Source of the DNA: Elusimicrobiota bacterium
GTDB lineage: Bacteria; Elusimicrobiota; Elusimicrobia; UBA1565; UBA9628
DNA: 64,000 nucleotides
Direction: 5' to 3'
Assembly: GCA_028868375.1 (NCBI GenBank)
Contig: JAGWUP010000015.1
Coordinates: 16,404-80,403, forward strand
Shown: piece after piece, positions 1 through 8,080 of the stretch
How positions within the stretch are numbered: position 1 is the stretch's first letter
How the letters are laid out: each line of letters begins with the position of its first letter
Notes under the pieces: model-generated
Seen by the model: the letters and a program-made list of their open reading frames with translations, nothing else
Told to the model about the DNA's origin: nothing
The model's database searches: none
Program-made: the position numbers and the translations under genes

Positions 1-599
1 ACGCCCCCCTCGTCCTCCTTCGAAATCGAGACGCCTCCTTCGTCCCCCTCGGCATCGGCGGCCCTCTTGGCCTCCTCGATGACGCCGACCTCACCGCCCT
101 GCCGCTGCAAATCCTCGGCCGCCTTCTTGGCCGACTCCCCGGTTCCGAAGGCGCGGTCTATGGCCTCGCGCAGCTCGCCCTCGGGCGCTATGACGACGTT
201 GACCTTCAGCCCGGTCATGATCTTGATCTCGTCGACGGCCATGATGTTGAAGGGGTCGGACATCGCCACCGTCAACTGCTCCTCGGCGAAAGCGATCGGC
301 AGCAGCAATTTCTGGCGGATGATCTTTTCAGGCACCAGCCGCAGGACATCGGGCTTGACGGGGCCTCGATCATCGAGGCGCAAGAACTTGAAACCGCATT
401 GGGCGCAGATGAACTCGACGAGTTTCCCCTCCGTGAGGTAGCCCTTGCGCACGATGACGGCGCTGAGCATGGCGCCGGTTTTTTTGTGCTCCTCCAGGCA
501 CTCGTTCATCTGAACGTAGGTCAACATCCCCTCGGAGACAAGAAGGTCTCCCAGGCGGGCCGAGATCGCGATGGGACTGCTGGATTCCTTAACGGGCAT
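1..599 (-). CDS. Type IV pilus / type II secretion ATPase, N-terminal part (PilB/GspE family), cut by window edge
   Basis: Only the first 199 codons are in the window; the reading frame is open to the left edge. The protein starts MPVKESSSPIAISARLGDLL and shows the MshEN/T2SSE N-terminal fold: LGDLLVSEGMLTYVQMNECL, then an insert with CAQCGFKFLRLDD, then LVPEKIIRQKLLLPIAF and VAMSDPFNIMAVDEIKIMTG, all typical of PilB and GspE. An acidic, charged linker follows (from about residue 165). The Walker ATPase core would lie outside the window. The family powers pilus assembly or type II secretion from the cytoplasmic face of the inner membrane. The start is the ATG at 599, just downstream of a good TTGACA/TACCCT promoter. 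PilB and GspE cannot be separated from this fragment. Confidence 0.8.
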   Translation of the reverse strand, partial: MPVKESSSPIAISARLGDLLVSEGMLTYVQMNECLEEHKKTGAMLSAVIVRKGYLTEGKLVEFICAQCGFKFLRLDDRGPVKPDVLRLVPEKIIRQKLLLPIAFAEEQLTVAMSDPFNIMAVDEIKIMTGLKVNVVIAPEGELREAIDRAFGTGESAKKAAEDLQRQGGEVGVIEEAKRAADAEGDEGGVSISKEDEGG

Positions 600-610
600 G
601 AGCCGCTTCT

Positions 611-639
611 AGGGTAACGGCCGGTTCCGGCGTTGTCAA
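611..639 (-). promoter_or_regulatory. sigma70-type promoter of the PilB/GspE-like gene
   Basis: On the minus strand a perfect -35 TTGACA (639-634) is separated by 17 bases from a -10 TACCCT (616-611). The ATG at 599 follows the -10 by only 11 bases, so the predicted 5' leader is about 4-5 bases. This is one of several very short-leader promoters in the window. Confidence 0.6.
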
Positions 640-667
640 GGCTTCTCGACCTTCCAAAATCCTTTCC

Positions 668-1495
668 TTATGGAAAGGCTGGAGCGCGCACCCAGCACGG
701 GATCGTCATCGCCGTGTTTGGGGGGTAGATCGAGCCGCCTCCCATGCTGGAATAGGCTTCGCCGATGGAGCAGCGTGCTTCCTTGAGCCTCGTAAAGAAG
801 CGCCTGGTAAACGACAAATGCAGCCCGAACGGATCGATGGGAGAAAAGAAAGTGGACTCGCCGGCGATCGAGCCGGAAAGCAGGACAATGCCCTGCGGAT
901 TCCTGTAGGGAGGCCGTCGGCCCCAATGGATGTAGCCATGCCAGATCTGATCGGAAAAATCGCCGGAGCCGCAGGAGTCGAAAAAGAACAGCCTTTGCCC
1001 GGGCAAGGCGCGCAGCCAATCGACGAACGGCTTGACCTCTTCCGTCACCTCCTCTTGCCTGCCCCGCTTCCATTGAGTCGCAGTCGTCAGGCTGCCGCCG
1101 GAGCCGTGGCCGGTGAACGCGAAAATCGTCGTGTCGCAAGGATTGATGGAAGCCGGCAGGTCGCGCATGATGGCCTGGAGGGAGCGATCGCTGGCCAGCG
1201 GCTTGCTTCGATCATAGAGGATTTTGACTACGAGATGGATTCCTAGGCCGTGCAGCCAATTCTCCAGCCAGTTGGCATCGTTGCGAAAATACCGCTCATC
1301 GCCGGCCCTGAAGTTGATGTCGTTGACGTCTCCCGGGCCGGCCAGGATGATCGCGATGACCTTTCCTGGCGCCATTCTCCCCATGGAATCCCGGCAGGAC
1401 CTGGCATTGATCAAGCGAGGCGCCATCGCGACCTGCTCCGCGCCGGCCGAGCGGAAAGCGGCAAGCAGGGACAAGGACAGCAGCAGCCGCGCCAT
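668..1495 (-). CDS. Secreted caspase-like (clan CD) cysteine peptidase
   Basis: A 275-residue protein with an N-terminal signal peptide (hydrophobic residues 3-14, Ala-Gly-Ala near 17-19). The caspase-type dyad is visible: His130 in FAFTGHGSGG and Cys175 in FFFDSCGSGDF, each after a hydrophobic beta strand, as in peptidase C14/C13 folds. Between them is a charged segment (QWKRGRQEEVTEEVKPFVDW). Further on, LLSGSIAGEST resembles the small-domain strand of caspase-like proteins. The substrate is unknown. It stands as a single gene between the PilB-like gene and a GYF-domain gene, with its own -10 six bases before the ATG. A non-peptidase member of the caspase fold is possible, but both catalytic residues are present. 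The family call rests on motifs only. Confidence 0.7.
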   Translation of the reverse strand: MARLLLSLSLLAAFRSAGAEQVAMAPRLINARSCRDSMGRMAPGKVIAIILAGPGDVNDINFRAGDERYFRNDANWLENWLHGLGIHLVVKILYDRSKPLASDRSLQAIMRDLPASINPCDTTIFAFTGHGSGGSLTTATQWKRGRQEEVTEEVKPFVDWLRALPGQRLFFFDSCGSGDFSDQIWHGYIHWGRRPPYRNPQGIVLLSGSIAGESTFFSPIDPFGLHLSFTRRFFTRLKEARCSIGEAYSSMGGGSIYPPNTAMTIPCWVRAPAFP

Positions 1496-1501
1496 GCCGC
1501 C

Positions 1502-1510
1502 AATTTAACA
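1502..1510 (-). promoter_or_regulatory. Extended -10 promoter of the caspase-like gene (leaderless type)
   Basis: Minus strand reads TGT then TAAATT (1510-1502), followed by six bases and the ATG at 1495. No convincing -35 is seen. The spacing puts the expected transcription start on or next to the start codon. Confidence 0.45.
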
Positions 1511-1552
1511 ACAGTTCCCCGGCCTAGGAAAGCCCGCTCTGCTTCGCGTAAG

Positions 1553-3439
1553 TCACAGGGACGGCTCCGCTCCAGGATCGGCCTCGCCGCCCGAAGGAGG
1601 CCGCAGCTCGGAATCGCTGGGCAAGGGAGCCAGCGGTGGCCGCCCTCCGGAAATCCTGCGCTTGGCGCGGGCCCGCCTGGATGCCGCTTTCCTTCCGGAC
1701 CCGGAGGCGGCCGCCGGCTCTCCGGCCAAAAGCCGATGAGCCGCCGGGTTCTTGCCCAGGACGGTCTGCCGCTGGATATCCGCCTCGAACAGGTAGGTGA
1801 TCTGGCCCCGCGCCTCGCTCTTAGGCCCCGGGGTCAACACGTAGCGAACCAGATACGTCGTCGCGTCGACCGCGCCGGCGTCCCAGCTTTCCTTGTTGTC
1901 GAAGCCTGGATTGGCAGTGTACTCGTAGGACAGCCAACGCTCGACGGTGCCGCGACCGCCGTCCAGCGGGTAGCCCTTGACCAGGGCGATGGCTTGCTTG
2001 GCCGGGTCGGGAGCGGCTGGCTCGGTCAGAGCGGGAGCCGTCGCCGCGGCCGGAGGCGCCGCGGCGGGAGCCGCGGGAGCCGGGGTAGCGGCGGCTGGAA
2101 CAGCCGCCGGAGCGGTCGTAGCCGGAACTGGAGCTGGAGACGCTGCTCCTGAAACCGGCTCCAGTCCGATCGGCTTTTGATCGGAGCCAAGCGAAGCCAT
2201 CGTCCCAAGATCATGGGAATTGCGCAGAAATACGAAAAAGACGGCCCCCAACACCACGACCAACCCGCCGAACAGCGCCCAAAGCTTCTTGGAGCCTGAA
2301 CGCCGTCTCGGAATGGCATCCGGCGTCGGCGCGGGCTTGGCCAAGCGAGCCAGCACGTCCTGCGTGGGCTCCCCCAGCGTCACCAACGGCTCGGGCGATG
2401 AGGCCGCAGCGACGGGGGCAGCGATGGGAGCTTGAACTGGCGGAGGAGCGATGGTGATCGCTGGAGCTGCCTGCGGAGAAGCGATTCGCAGCGTCATGGG
2501 CGGCTGCGGCGCTTCTGCGGCCGGTTGCGCATCGGCCGCCGGCTGCGGAGCCTCTGGGCTCGGCGCCGCAATCATAGGAGGAGCCGGCTCGGCCTCCGAT
2601 TCCCGATGCGGCTTGAACGACCGGGTGCCTGCGAAATGAATCGGAAGCTCCGCCGCCGGCTGTTCGGCGCCCCTCAGGGAAAAATGAGATTCCCCCGCCC
2701 CGGTTTCGGCCTGGAGCGGCTCCGGGCTGGGCTGCGGAATCGGTTGCGACAGCGCCGCTTCCGGAACAGGCTCCGGGCCAGCCTCCGGCGTCGGCTCCGG
2801 ACTGGATTCGGGCGCCGGTTCCGGCGGGGATTCCGGCGCCGGTTCCGGCGGGGACTCCAACGCGAGCCCCGGTGCGGGTCGCGCCGGCAAAAAATCGGAA
2901 TTAGGCTTCTGCGGCTGCGGCTCGGGGCCGGGCTCTGGAACCGGCTGCGGCCGAGACTCCGGAGCGGGTTCTGGCGCCGCCGCGAGCTTCGGCTCGGCGG
3001 GCTCCCTCTTGGGGAAGGACTCGAGCTCCGCCAGGCGCTTGCGCAGCTCCGCGACCTGGGCCTCCAGCTCCGTCACCCGCGCCAACTCTTCCGCCGGCGC
3101 CGACGCCTGCGGCTGCTCCAAGCCCCAGCGCCGACGCAGGTCGGTATCCTCGAACAAATCGGAGAGCCAATCGGAATCCTCCGCCGGGGAAGGCACCCCT
3201 AGCGAGCCCAATTCCAACCGTCCGAGCAAGGAGGAGACGCCGCTGTCTTCCGCGGCTAGCGGCTCGGCGAAGTTGGAAAGCTCCGGGACTTCCTCGAGGT
3301 TGCGCCAATCCTCCCCGCGGCCGCCGTCCGTCGTCTCGGCGCAGACCAGGGTCTCCGGCCCGAGGCGTCCGGCCAGCCTCAAGTCTTCGCGCGCGAACGG
3401 CCCTACGACCTTGGCGTCCCTATAAACATAATACCGCAC
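1553..3439 (-). CDS. Membrane protein with N-terminal GYF_2-like domain and Pro/Glu repeats
   Basis: A 628-residue protein starting with GTG. Residues 1-55 (YYVYRDAKVVGPFAREDLRL, then LVCAE...DWRNLEEVPEL) match the bacterial GYF_2 pattern of a small protein-interaction domain. A coiled-coil-like stretch (VTELEAQVAELRKRLAELE) lies near residue 125. Next is a long low-complexity Pro/Glu/Ala region with PEPAPESP repeats, then one transmembrane segment at about 385-406 preceded by Arg/Lys. After another Ala/Pro-rich stretch comes a conserved-looking domain at about 480-590 (YEYTANPGFDNKESWDAGAV..TYLVRYVLTPG). Low-complexity linkers on both sides of the membrane suggest an envelope-spanning adaptor. 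The function is unknown. A TTGAAA/CATACT promoter supports the GTG start. Confidence 0.7.
   Translation of the reverse strand: MRYYVYRDAKVVGPFAREDLRLAGRLGPETLVCAETTDGGRGEDWRNLEEVPELSNFAEPLAAEDSGVSSLLGRLELGSLGVPSPAEDSDWLSDLFEDTDLRRRWGLEQPQASAPAEELARVTELEAQVAELRKRLAELESFPKREPAEPKLAAAPEPAPESRPQPVPEPGPEPQPQKPNSDFLPARPAPGLALESPPEPAPESPPEPAPESSPEPTPEAGPEPVPEAALSQPIPQPSPEPLQAETGAGESHFSLRGAEQPAAELPIHFAGTRSFKPHRESEAEPAPPMIAAPSPEAPQPAADAQPAAEAPQPPMTLRIASPQAAPAITIAPPPVQAPIAAPVAAASSPEPLVTLGEPTQDVLARLAKPAPTPDAIPRRRSGSKKLWALFGGLVVVLGAVFFVFLRNSHDLGTMASLGSDQKPIGLEPVSGAASPAPVPATTAPAAVPAAATPAPAAPAAAPPAAATAPALTEPAAPDPAKQAIALVKGYPLDGGRGTVERWLSYEYTANPGFDNKESWDAGAVDATTYLVRYVLTPGPKSEARGQITYLFEADIQRQTVLGKNPAAHRLLAGEPAAASGSGRKAASRRARAKRRISGGRPPLAPLPSDSELRPPSGGEADPGAEPSL
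2805..2852 (-). repeat. Tandem 24-bp coding repeat
   Basis: Two adjacent near-identical 24-base units (one mismatch) encode an octapeptide of the PEPAPESP type in the Pro/Glu-rich part of the GYF-domain protein. A degenerate third copy follows on the high-coordinate side. Such repeats are prone to length variation by slippage. Confidence 0.75.
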
Positions 3440-3445
3440 CCCATG

Positions 3446-3474
3446 AGTATGGAGGCGCGTTGTTACATTTTCAA
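3446..3474 (-). promoter_or_regulatory. sigma70-type promoter of the GYF-domain gene (leaderless type)
   Basis: Minus strand -35 TTGAAA (3474-3469), 17-base spacer, -10 CATACT (3451-3446), then six bases and the GTG start at 3439. Optimal spacing makes this one of the clearest examples of a start codon at the expected transcription start. Confidence 0.55.
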
Positions 3475-3507
3475 GACGGCGAAACTACCGAGCTACGCGG
3501 AATCCCG

Positions 3508-4002
3508 CTAGCTGATCTCGGTGGCCGAATGGGACTCTTCGCCGATCGCGCCGAAGTTCGGCGCCTCCGCCTCGCCCCCGTTGGAGGTGCTTTCGGCGGA
3601 ATTCTGGCAGCGGATGCAGTAGCGCGCGAACGGCAAGGCGTCCAAGCGCGCCTTCGCGATGGGCTTGCGGCAGGACTCGCAGGCGCCGTAGACCCCTCGA
3701 TCGATCTTGTGCAACGCCGCATCGATCTGATCCAGCGTGACGCGCTCGTTGTCGGACAACTCGAAAAGCAGCTCCCGCTCGATCGAGCGGCTGGCCTCGT
3801 CGACGGAATCCCCGATATCCGCCTGCCCCTCGTCGGATATCTGCTGGTTGCGGACGGTCTTCATGAGGTCGTCGCGCATCGAGACGAGCTGCTTGCGGAT
3901 CGCGCCGAGCTTCAGCTTCGGGCCGACGGGAGCATGCGCCCTCTTGGGAGACGTCCTTGAGGTCTTCTTCTTGGCGGCGACGGCTTTTCTCTTCGTGACC
4001 AT
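3508..4002 (-). CDS. DksA/TraR family C4 zinc-finger protein
   Basis: A 164-residue protein. After a basic N-terminus (residues 4-30) comes a helical hairpin region (IRKQLVSMRDDLMKTVRNQQ), then the family signature DEASRSIERELLFELSDNER. A four-cysteine zinc site follows: Cys108, Cys111, Cys129 and Cys132 (GACESCRKPI and ARYCIRCQ). The family binds the RNA polymerase secondary channel; DksA acts with ppGpp. The DXXDXA tip of E. coli DksA is not obvious, so a DksA-like general regulator is inferred rather than strict orthology. I prefer the ATG at 4002 because AGAGGA lies at good Shine-Dalgarno spacing. An upstream in-frame ATG at 4029 overlaps the -10 and is unlikely. Confidence 0.85.
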   Translation of the reverse strand: MVTKRKAVAAKKKTSRTSPKRAHAPVGPKLKLGAIRKQLVSMRDDLMKTVRNQQISDEGQADIGDSVDEASRSIERELLFELSDNERVTLDQIDAALHKIDRGVYGACESCRKPIAKARLDALPFARYCIRCQNSAESTSNGGEAEAPNFGAIGEESHSATEIS

Positions 4003-4027
4003 GGGGTCCTCTCGAAAACGGAGCGAC

Positions 4028-4056
4028 ATGATATCTGTTTATTCCGGGAATCGCAA
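4028..4056 (-). promoter_or_regulatory. Promoter of the DksA/TraR gene
   Basis: Minus strand -35 TTGCGA (4056-4051), 17-base spacer, -10 TATCAT (4033-4028). The expected leader is about 20 bases and carries AGAGGA before the ATG at 4002, so this is a normal leadered gene, unlike several others here. Confidence 0.5.
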
Positions 4057-4074
4057 CTCCCGCCCGCAAGCCGG

Positions 4075-5541
4075 TCAACCGAGCGCGTCGATCGTTTTGC
4101 GCAGCCTGGAGACGACCATCTCCCGGCCCATCACCTCGAGCATCAAGAACAAGGTCGGCCCCTCGGTGCGTCCAGTCACGGCGGCGCGCAGCGGATGGAA
4201 GACCTGGCCGGCTTTCAGCCCCCGCTCGGCGCAAAAGCCGCGAATCTCCGACTCAAGGGCCTTCTCCTCGAATGGGGACAGCCGCGACAGCCGCTCCGCC
4301 AGGCCCCCCAGCGTCTCCTTGGTTCCCGTAGTCCGCAACACTTTATCCATCGCCTTCGGCGTGTACTCGACCGGCTTATAGAAGAATTCAATGAGGCCCG
4401 GGATGTCGGCCAAACGCTTGTATTTCTCCTGCTCCAGCGCCACCGTCCGTTCAAGGGCCGGCCCTTCCGCGCTGGCCAGCCCCGCGGTTTTCAGGAACGG
4501 CTCCGCCTGGCGCACCAGCTCCGGCACCGGCGTCTTGCGGATGTACTCGCCGTTCATCCAAGCCAGCTTGACCGGATCGAAGGTCGCGGGATTTTTCTGG
4601 CAGCCGGCAAGATCGAAGCGCTCGATGAGCTCCTCCGGCGAGAAAAGCTGCTGGGAATCGGTCGTCGACCAGCCGAGGAGCGCGAGATAATTGCGCAGGG
4701 CTTGCGGCAGGAAGCCCTGCTGCTTGTACTCGAGCACCGAGGTGGCGCCGTGCCGCTTGGAAAGCTTGCCGCCGTCGGGACCCATGATCATCGAGAGATG
4801 CGCGAAAAGCGGCGGCTGCCAGCCCAAGGCCCGGTAGAGCTGGAGCTGGGACGGGGTGTTCGGCAGATGCTCGTCGCCGCGGATGACGTGGCTGATCCGC
4901 ATCAGATGGTCGTCGACGACGCAGGCGAAATTGTAGGTCGGCCCCCCGGTCGTCTTGCGGATGACGAAATCCTGCTGCAAGCGATTCTCGAAGGAGACCT
5001 CGCCGCGGATCAAGTCCGGCACGAGCGTCGCCCCCTCCTCGGGCATGCGAAAGCGCAGGGACGGCTTTCGGCCGGAAGCCTCCAGGTCCCGGCCTTGCCG
5101 CTCGGTCAAGAGGCGGCAGCGCCCGTCGTAGCGGGGCGGCCGTTTCTCGAGCTGCGCCAGCCGCCGCATCGCATCGAGCTCCTCCTTGGAGCAATAGCAG
5201 CGATAGGCCTTGCCTTCCTCCAAAAGCTGCCGGAGATACTTGTCGTAATGCTCCAGGCGCTTCATCTGGTAGTACGGCGAAAAGGGCCCGCGGTCGCTCT
5301 CGGCGTCCAGAGGCCCCTCGTCCCAATCGCAGCCCAGCCAGCGGATGGACTCCAGGATGGCGTCGACCGACTCCGCGGTGGAGCGCGCCTCGTCGGTGTC
5401 CTCGATGCGGAGCACGAAGACGCCTTTATGGCGCCGCGCGAAGAGCCAGTTGAACAGCGTCGTGCGGGCCCCCCCGATGTGCAGGAATCCCGTCGGCGAC
5501 GGGGCAAAGCGTGTGCGAATCCCGGAAGCTGTCTCTGTCAT
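4075..5541 (-). CDS. gltX: Glutamyl-tRNA synthetase (class I)
   Basis: A 488-residue enzyme, the usual length for bacterial GluRS. It charges tRNA-Glu (or also tRNA-Gln) with glutamate. The HIGH motif appears as HIGG (residues 21-24) in RFAPSPTGFLHIGGARTTLF, and the KMSKS loop as KLSKRHG near residue 257. VIRGDEHLPNTP and NYLALLGWS are conserved family blocks. The ATG at 5541 overlaps the stop of recN (ATGA), so it is the last gene of the comEC-nadK-recN-gltX run. Whether it is discriminating or non-discriminating cannot be told. Confidence 0.95.
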   Translation of the reverse strand: MTETASGIRTRFAPSPTGFLHIGGARTTLFNWLFARRHKGVFVLRIEDTDEARSTAESVDAILESIRWLGCDWDEGPLDAESDRGPFSPYYQMKRLEHYDKYLRQLLEEGKAYRCYCSKEELDAMRRLAQLEKRPPRYDGRCRLLTERQGRDLEASGRKPSLRFRMPEEGATLVPDLIRGEVSFENRLQQDFVIRKTTGGPTYNFACVVDDHLMRISHVIRGDEHLPNTPSQLQLYRALGWQPPLFAHLSMIMGPDGGKLSKRHGATSVLEYKQQGFLPQALRNYLALLGWSTTDSQQLFSPEELIERFDLAGCQKNPATFDPVKLAWMNGEYIRKTPVPELVRQAEPFLKTAGLASAEGPALERTVALEQEKYKRLADIPGLIEFFYKPVEYTPKAMDKVLRTTGTKETLGGLAERLSRLSPFEEKALESEIRGFCAERGLKAGQVFHPLRAAVTGRTEGPTLFLMLEVMGREMVVSRLRKTIDALG

Positions 5542-7199
5542 GATGGCGCGCTGGCCTCCAAAAGCTCCATGGCGTGCTTGCGGCTGGCCGCGGTCGCCTC
5601 CCGCCCGCCGAGCATCAGGGCCAGGGCCTCCAGGCGCCTGGCTCCGTCGATATGCTCGACCGCGGCGCGCGTGCGCCCCGAGACGACCCGCTTGCTGACC
5701 AGGAAATGGGCGCCCGCAAAGCAGGCGACCTGGGGCAGGTGGGTGACGCACAGCACCTGGCGCGCGCGCCCCAGCGCCGCCAGCCGCTCGCCGACCGAGC
5801 GCGCCACAGCGCCCCCCACACCGGCGTCCACCTCGTCGAAAACCAGCGTCGGCATTTGATCCGCCTCGGCGAAGACGGTCTTGAGCGCCAGCATCACCCG
5901 CGACAACTCGCCTCCGGACGCGATGGAGCGCACCGAGCGCAGGGGCTCGCCGGGATTCGGCGCCAGCAGGAATTCCACCGCGTCCGCCCCCGCCAAGCCG
6001 TAATGGCCCTCCTCCAGCTCCACCGCCACGGAGAACGCGGCGTTCGGCATCCCCAGCTCCTTAAGCTGCGCCAGCACCAGGGCCTCGAGCTTGCCGGCGG
6101 CCCTGCGCCGCAAGGCGTGGATTTTCTCGCAGGCCTCGCCGAGCCGCCGCTCCGCCTGGCTCAAGGAGCGCTCGATCTCCTCGGCAGTCTTCTGGGAGCC
6201 CTCCAGGCTCTCAAGCTCGGCCGCGGTCTTCTCGCGCAGGGCGATCAGCTCCCCGACCGTGGGCCCGTATTTCTTCTTTAGCCGGGACAAGACGTCCAGG
6301 CGCGAGAGGATGGCGTCGAGGGCCGCGGGGTCGGTTTGAAGACGGTCCCGGTAGCCGCCGGCCTCGTGGGCCAACTCCTCCAAAGACAAGCGCGCCTGCT
6401 CCAAGCGCTCGCACAGGGGCTTGGTCGAGGAGTCGATGCGCGAAAGCTCGCAAAGGGCGCGCTGGGCCCTCAGCACGGTCGAGAGAGCCGCGCCCTCCTG
6501 CTCGTAAAGGCTTTCGTAGGCGGCGGCGGCCAAGCCCTTCAGGCGCTCGGCGTTCTTAAGCCGCGGCAGCGCCGCCTCGAGCTCCTCCTCCTCGCCGGGG
6601 CGCAGGCGGGCCTCGCTGAGCTCTTGAAGCTGGAAGCGCGCGGCCTCGACGCGCTTGCGGCGCTCCTCCTCCGACATGCGGGAGGAGTCTAGGCGTTCCT
6701 TGAGCTCCCTCCAGCGGGCGTAATCCGCGCGAACGCGCTCGAGGGCGGCGTCGTGAGCTCCGAAGCGATCGAGCAGCTCCAGTTGGACGGCGGGCTTGAG
6801 CAGGGTCTGGTGCTCGTGCTGGCCGTGGAAATCGACCAGGGCCCCGCCCAGGGCGGCCAGCGCCGCCGCCGGCGCAGTCTGGGAGTTGATGATGGCGCGG
6901 CTCCTGCCCCCGGCGTCGAGCTCGCGCCGCACCATGACGGGTGAGTCCGCCACCTTGAACTGCGCCGTCACCTCCTCGGGGAAAGCCTTGGCGTCGAACC
7001 AGCCGGTCACCTCGAGCTTGGAGGCGCCCGCGCGCAGCCAGGAGGAGGAGGCGCGCGCGCCGAGCAGGAAGCCCAGAGCCTCGACCAGGATCGACTTGCC
7101 GGCCCCGGTCTCGCCGGTCAGGACATTGAGCCCGGCCTTCAGCTCCAGGGTCTCGTCCTCGATGATCGCGAAGTTCTTGATCTGAAGCCGGTGGATCAT
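5538..7199 (-). CDS. recN: DNA repair protein RecN
   Basis: A 553-residue SMC-like ATPase for double-strand break repair. The N-terminus MIHRLQIKNFAIIEDETLEL leads to Walker A GETGAGKS (29-36). A long coiled-coil centre rich in Leu/Glu/Arg follows. The C-terminal lobe has the signature SGGELSRVMLALK and Walker B TLVFDEVDAGVGG. The start ATG at 7199 overlaps the nadK stop (ATGA), and its own stop overlaps the gltX start. nadK-recN adjacency is common in bacteria. Confidence 0.96.
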   Translation of the reverse strand: MIHRLQIKNFAIIEDETLELKAGLNVLTGETGAGKSILVEALGFLLGARASSSWLRAGASKLEVTGWFDAKAFPEEVTAQFKVADSPVMVRRELDAGGRSRAIINSQTAPAAALAALGGALVDFHGQHEHQTLLKPAVQLELLDRFGAHDAALERVRADYARWRELKERLDSSRMSEEERRKRVEAARFQLQELSEARLRPGEEEELEAALPRLKNAERLKGLAAAAYESLYEQEGAALSTVLRAQRALCELSRIDSSTKPLCERLEQARLSLEELAHEAGGYRDRLQTDPAALDAILSRLDVLSRLKKKYGPTVGELIALREKTAAELESLEGSQKTAEEIERSLSQAERRLGEACEKIHALRRRAAGKLEALVLAQLKELGMPNAAFSVAVELEEGHYGLAGADAVEFLLAPNPGEPLRSVRSIASGGELSRVMLALKTVFAEADQMPTLVFDEVDAGVGGAVARSVGERLAALGRARQVLCVTHLPQVACFAGAHFLVSKRVVSGRTRAAVEHIDGARRLEALALMLGGREATAASRKHAMELLEASAPS

Positions 7200-8080
7200 C
7201 CGCGCTCCCCCCACTTCAGCTTGCGGCGCAGCACCTCGTAGTAGGAGCGCTTGGGGTCGAGCAGCAGCTTGAAGGGCCTTTCGTGGCGCCTGACGCGGAC
7301 CTCGTCGCCGACGCGCAGCGCGCAGCTCAACTGGCCGTCGAGGGATACCAGCACGCGCGGAGCCTCGTGGGCCCGCCGTGTCGTCAGGGCGATGGTGACG
7401 GGATCGCAGGCAGGGATGATCAGGGGCCTCTGCGTCAGGGTGTGCGGGCAGATCGGAGCCAAGAGCAGGACGTCGAGGCTGGGGTCGACGATGGGGCCCA
7501 TCGCGGCCAGATTGTAGGCCGTCGAGCCGGTCGGCGTCGAGACGATCAGCCCGTCGCCGAAATAGTCGGCCAGCGCGCGAGCGCCGGCCTCGGTGTGCAG
7601 GCAGATCGCGCGCGCCTGGTCCCCGCAGCGGATCACGCATTCGTTGAGGGCGAGGCTGGGCCCCAAAACCGTCTTGCGGCCGCGCCGGACCTCGACCTCG
7701 ATCATCCAGCGCTCCTCGATCAGGAAATCGCCGCGCAGAATGGCGTCGCATTGCTCTACGAAGTTGTCGGCGTCGGCCCCGGACAGAAAGCCCAGCCCGC
7801 CGGAATTGATGCCCAGCAGGGGAATCGAATGCGGGGCCAGAAGGCGCGCCGCGCGCAGCATCGTGCCGTCGCCGCCGAGGGCCACCCCGATGTCGGCCAG
7901 GCGCAAGGATCGGCTCGCCGCGGCCCGGCGGCCGGACCAGGCGCGCACCCCGCGCGCCTTCAAGGCCTTGCCTAGCACCCGCAGCATCCGGACGGCCTCC
8001 GGCTTGGATTCGTTATGGAAGATCACGACCGAGGAGATCGCTCGCTGATCGCGGGGTTTTGGCATGGACTTCGACGCCAT
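7196..8080 (-). CDS. nadK: NAD kinase
   Basis: A 294-residue enzyme that phosphorylates NAD to NADP. GGDGTM (69-74) is the catalytic/ATP motif, followed by LLGINSGGLGFLSG. The substrate-binding segment STPTGSTAYNLAAMGPIV is also conserved. The chosen start is the ATG at 8080, which has AGAGG about nine bases upstream. An ATG at 8065 is the alternative, and a TTG further upstream is unlikely. The 5' end overlaps the comEC 3' end by 68 bases in another frame, unusually long for this window. Confidence 0.93.
   Translation of the reverse strand: MASKSMPKPRDQRAISSVVIFHNESKPEAVRMLRVLGKALKARGVRAWSGRRAAASRSLRLADIGVALGGDGTMLRAARLLAPHSIPLLGINSGGLGFLSGADADNFVEQCDAILRGDFLIEERWMIEVEVRRGRKTVLGPSLALNECVIRCGDQARAICLHTEAGARALADYFGDGLIVSTPTGSTAYNLAAMGPIVDPSLDVLLLAPICPHTLTQRPLIIPACDPVTIALTTRRAHEAPRVLVSLDGQLSCALRVGDEVRVRRHERPFKLLLDPKRSYYEVLRRKLKWGERG

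Noticed and set aside
2700..2990. Repeats in this stretch as a CRISPR or intergenic repeat array
   Set aside because: They are in frame, encode Pro/Glu-rich linker of the GYF-domain protein, and have no spacer-repeat alternation.
4195..5859. A 554-codon plus-strand frame opposite gltX and recN
   Set aside because: It has no domain signature and its composition is that of an antisense frame; gltX on the other strand is complete.
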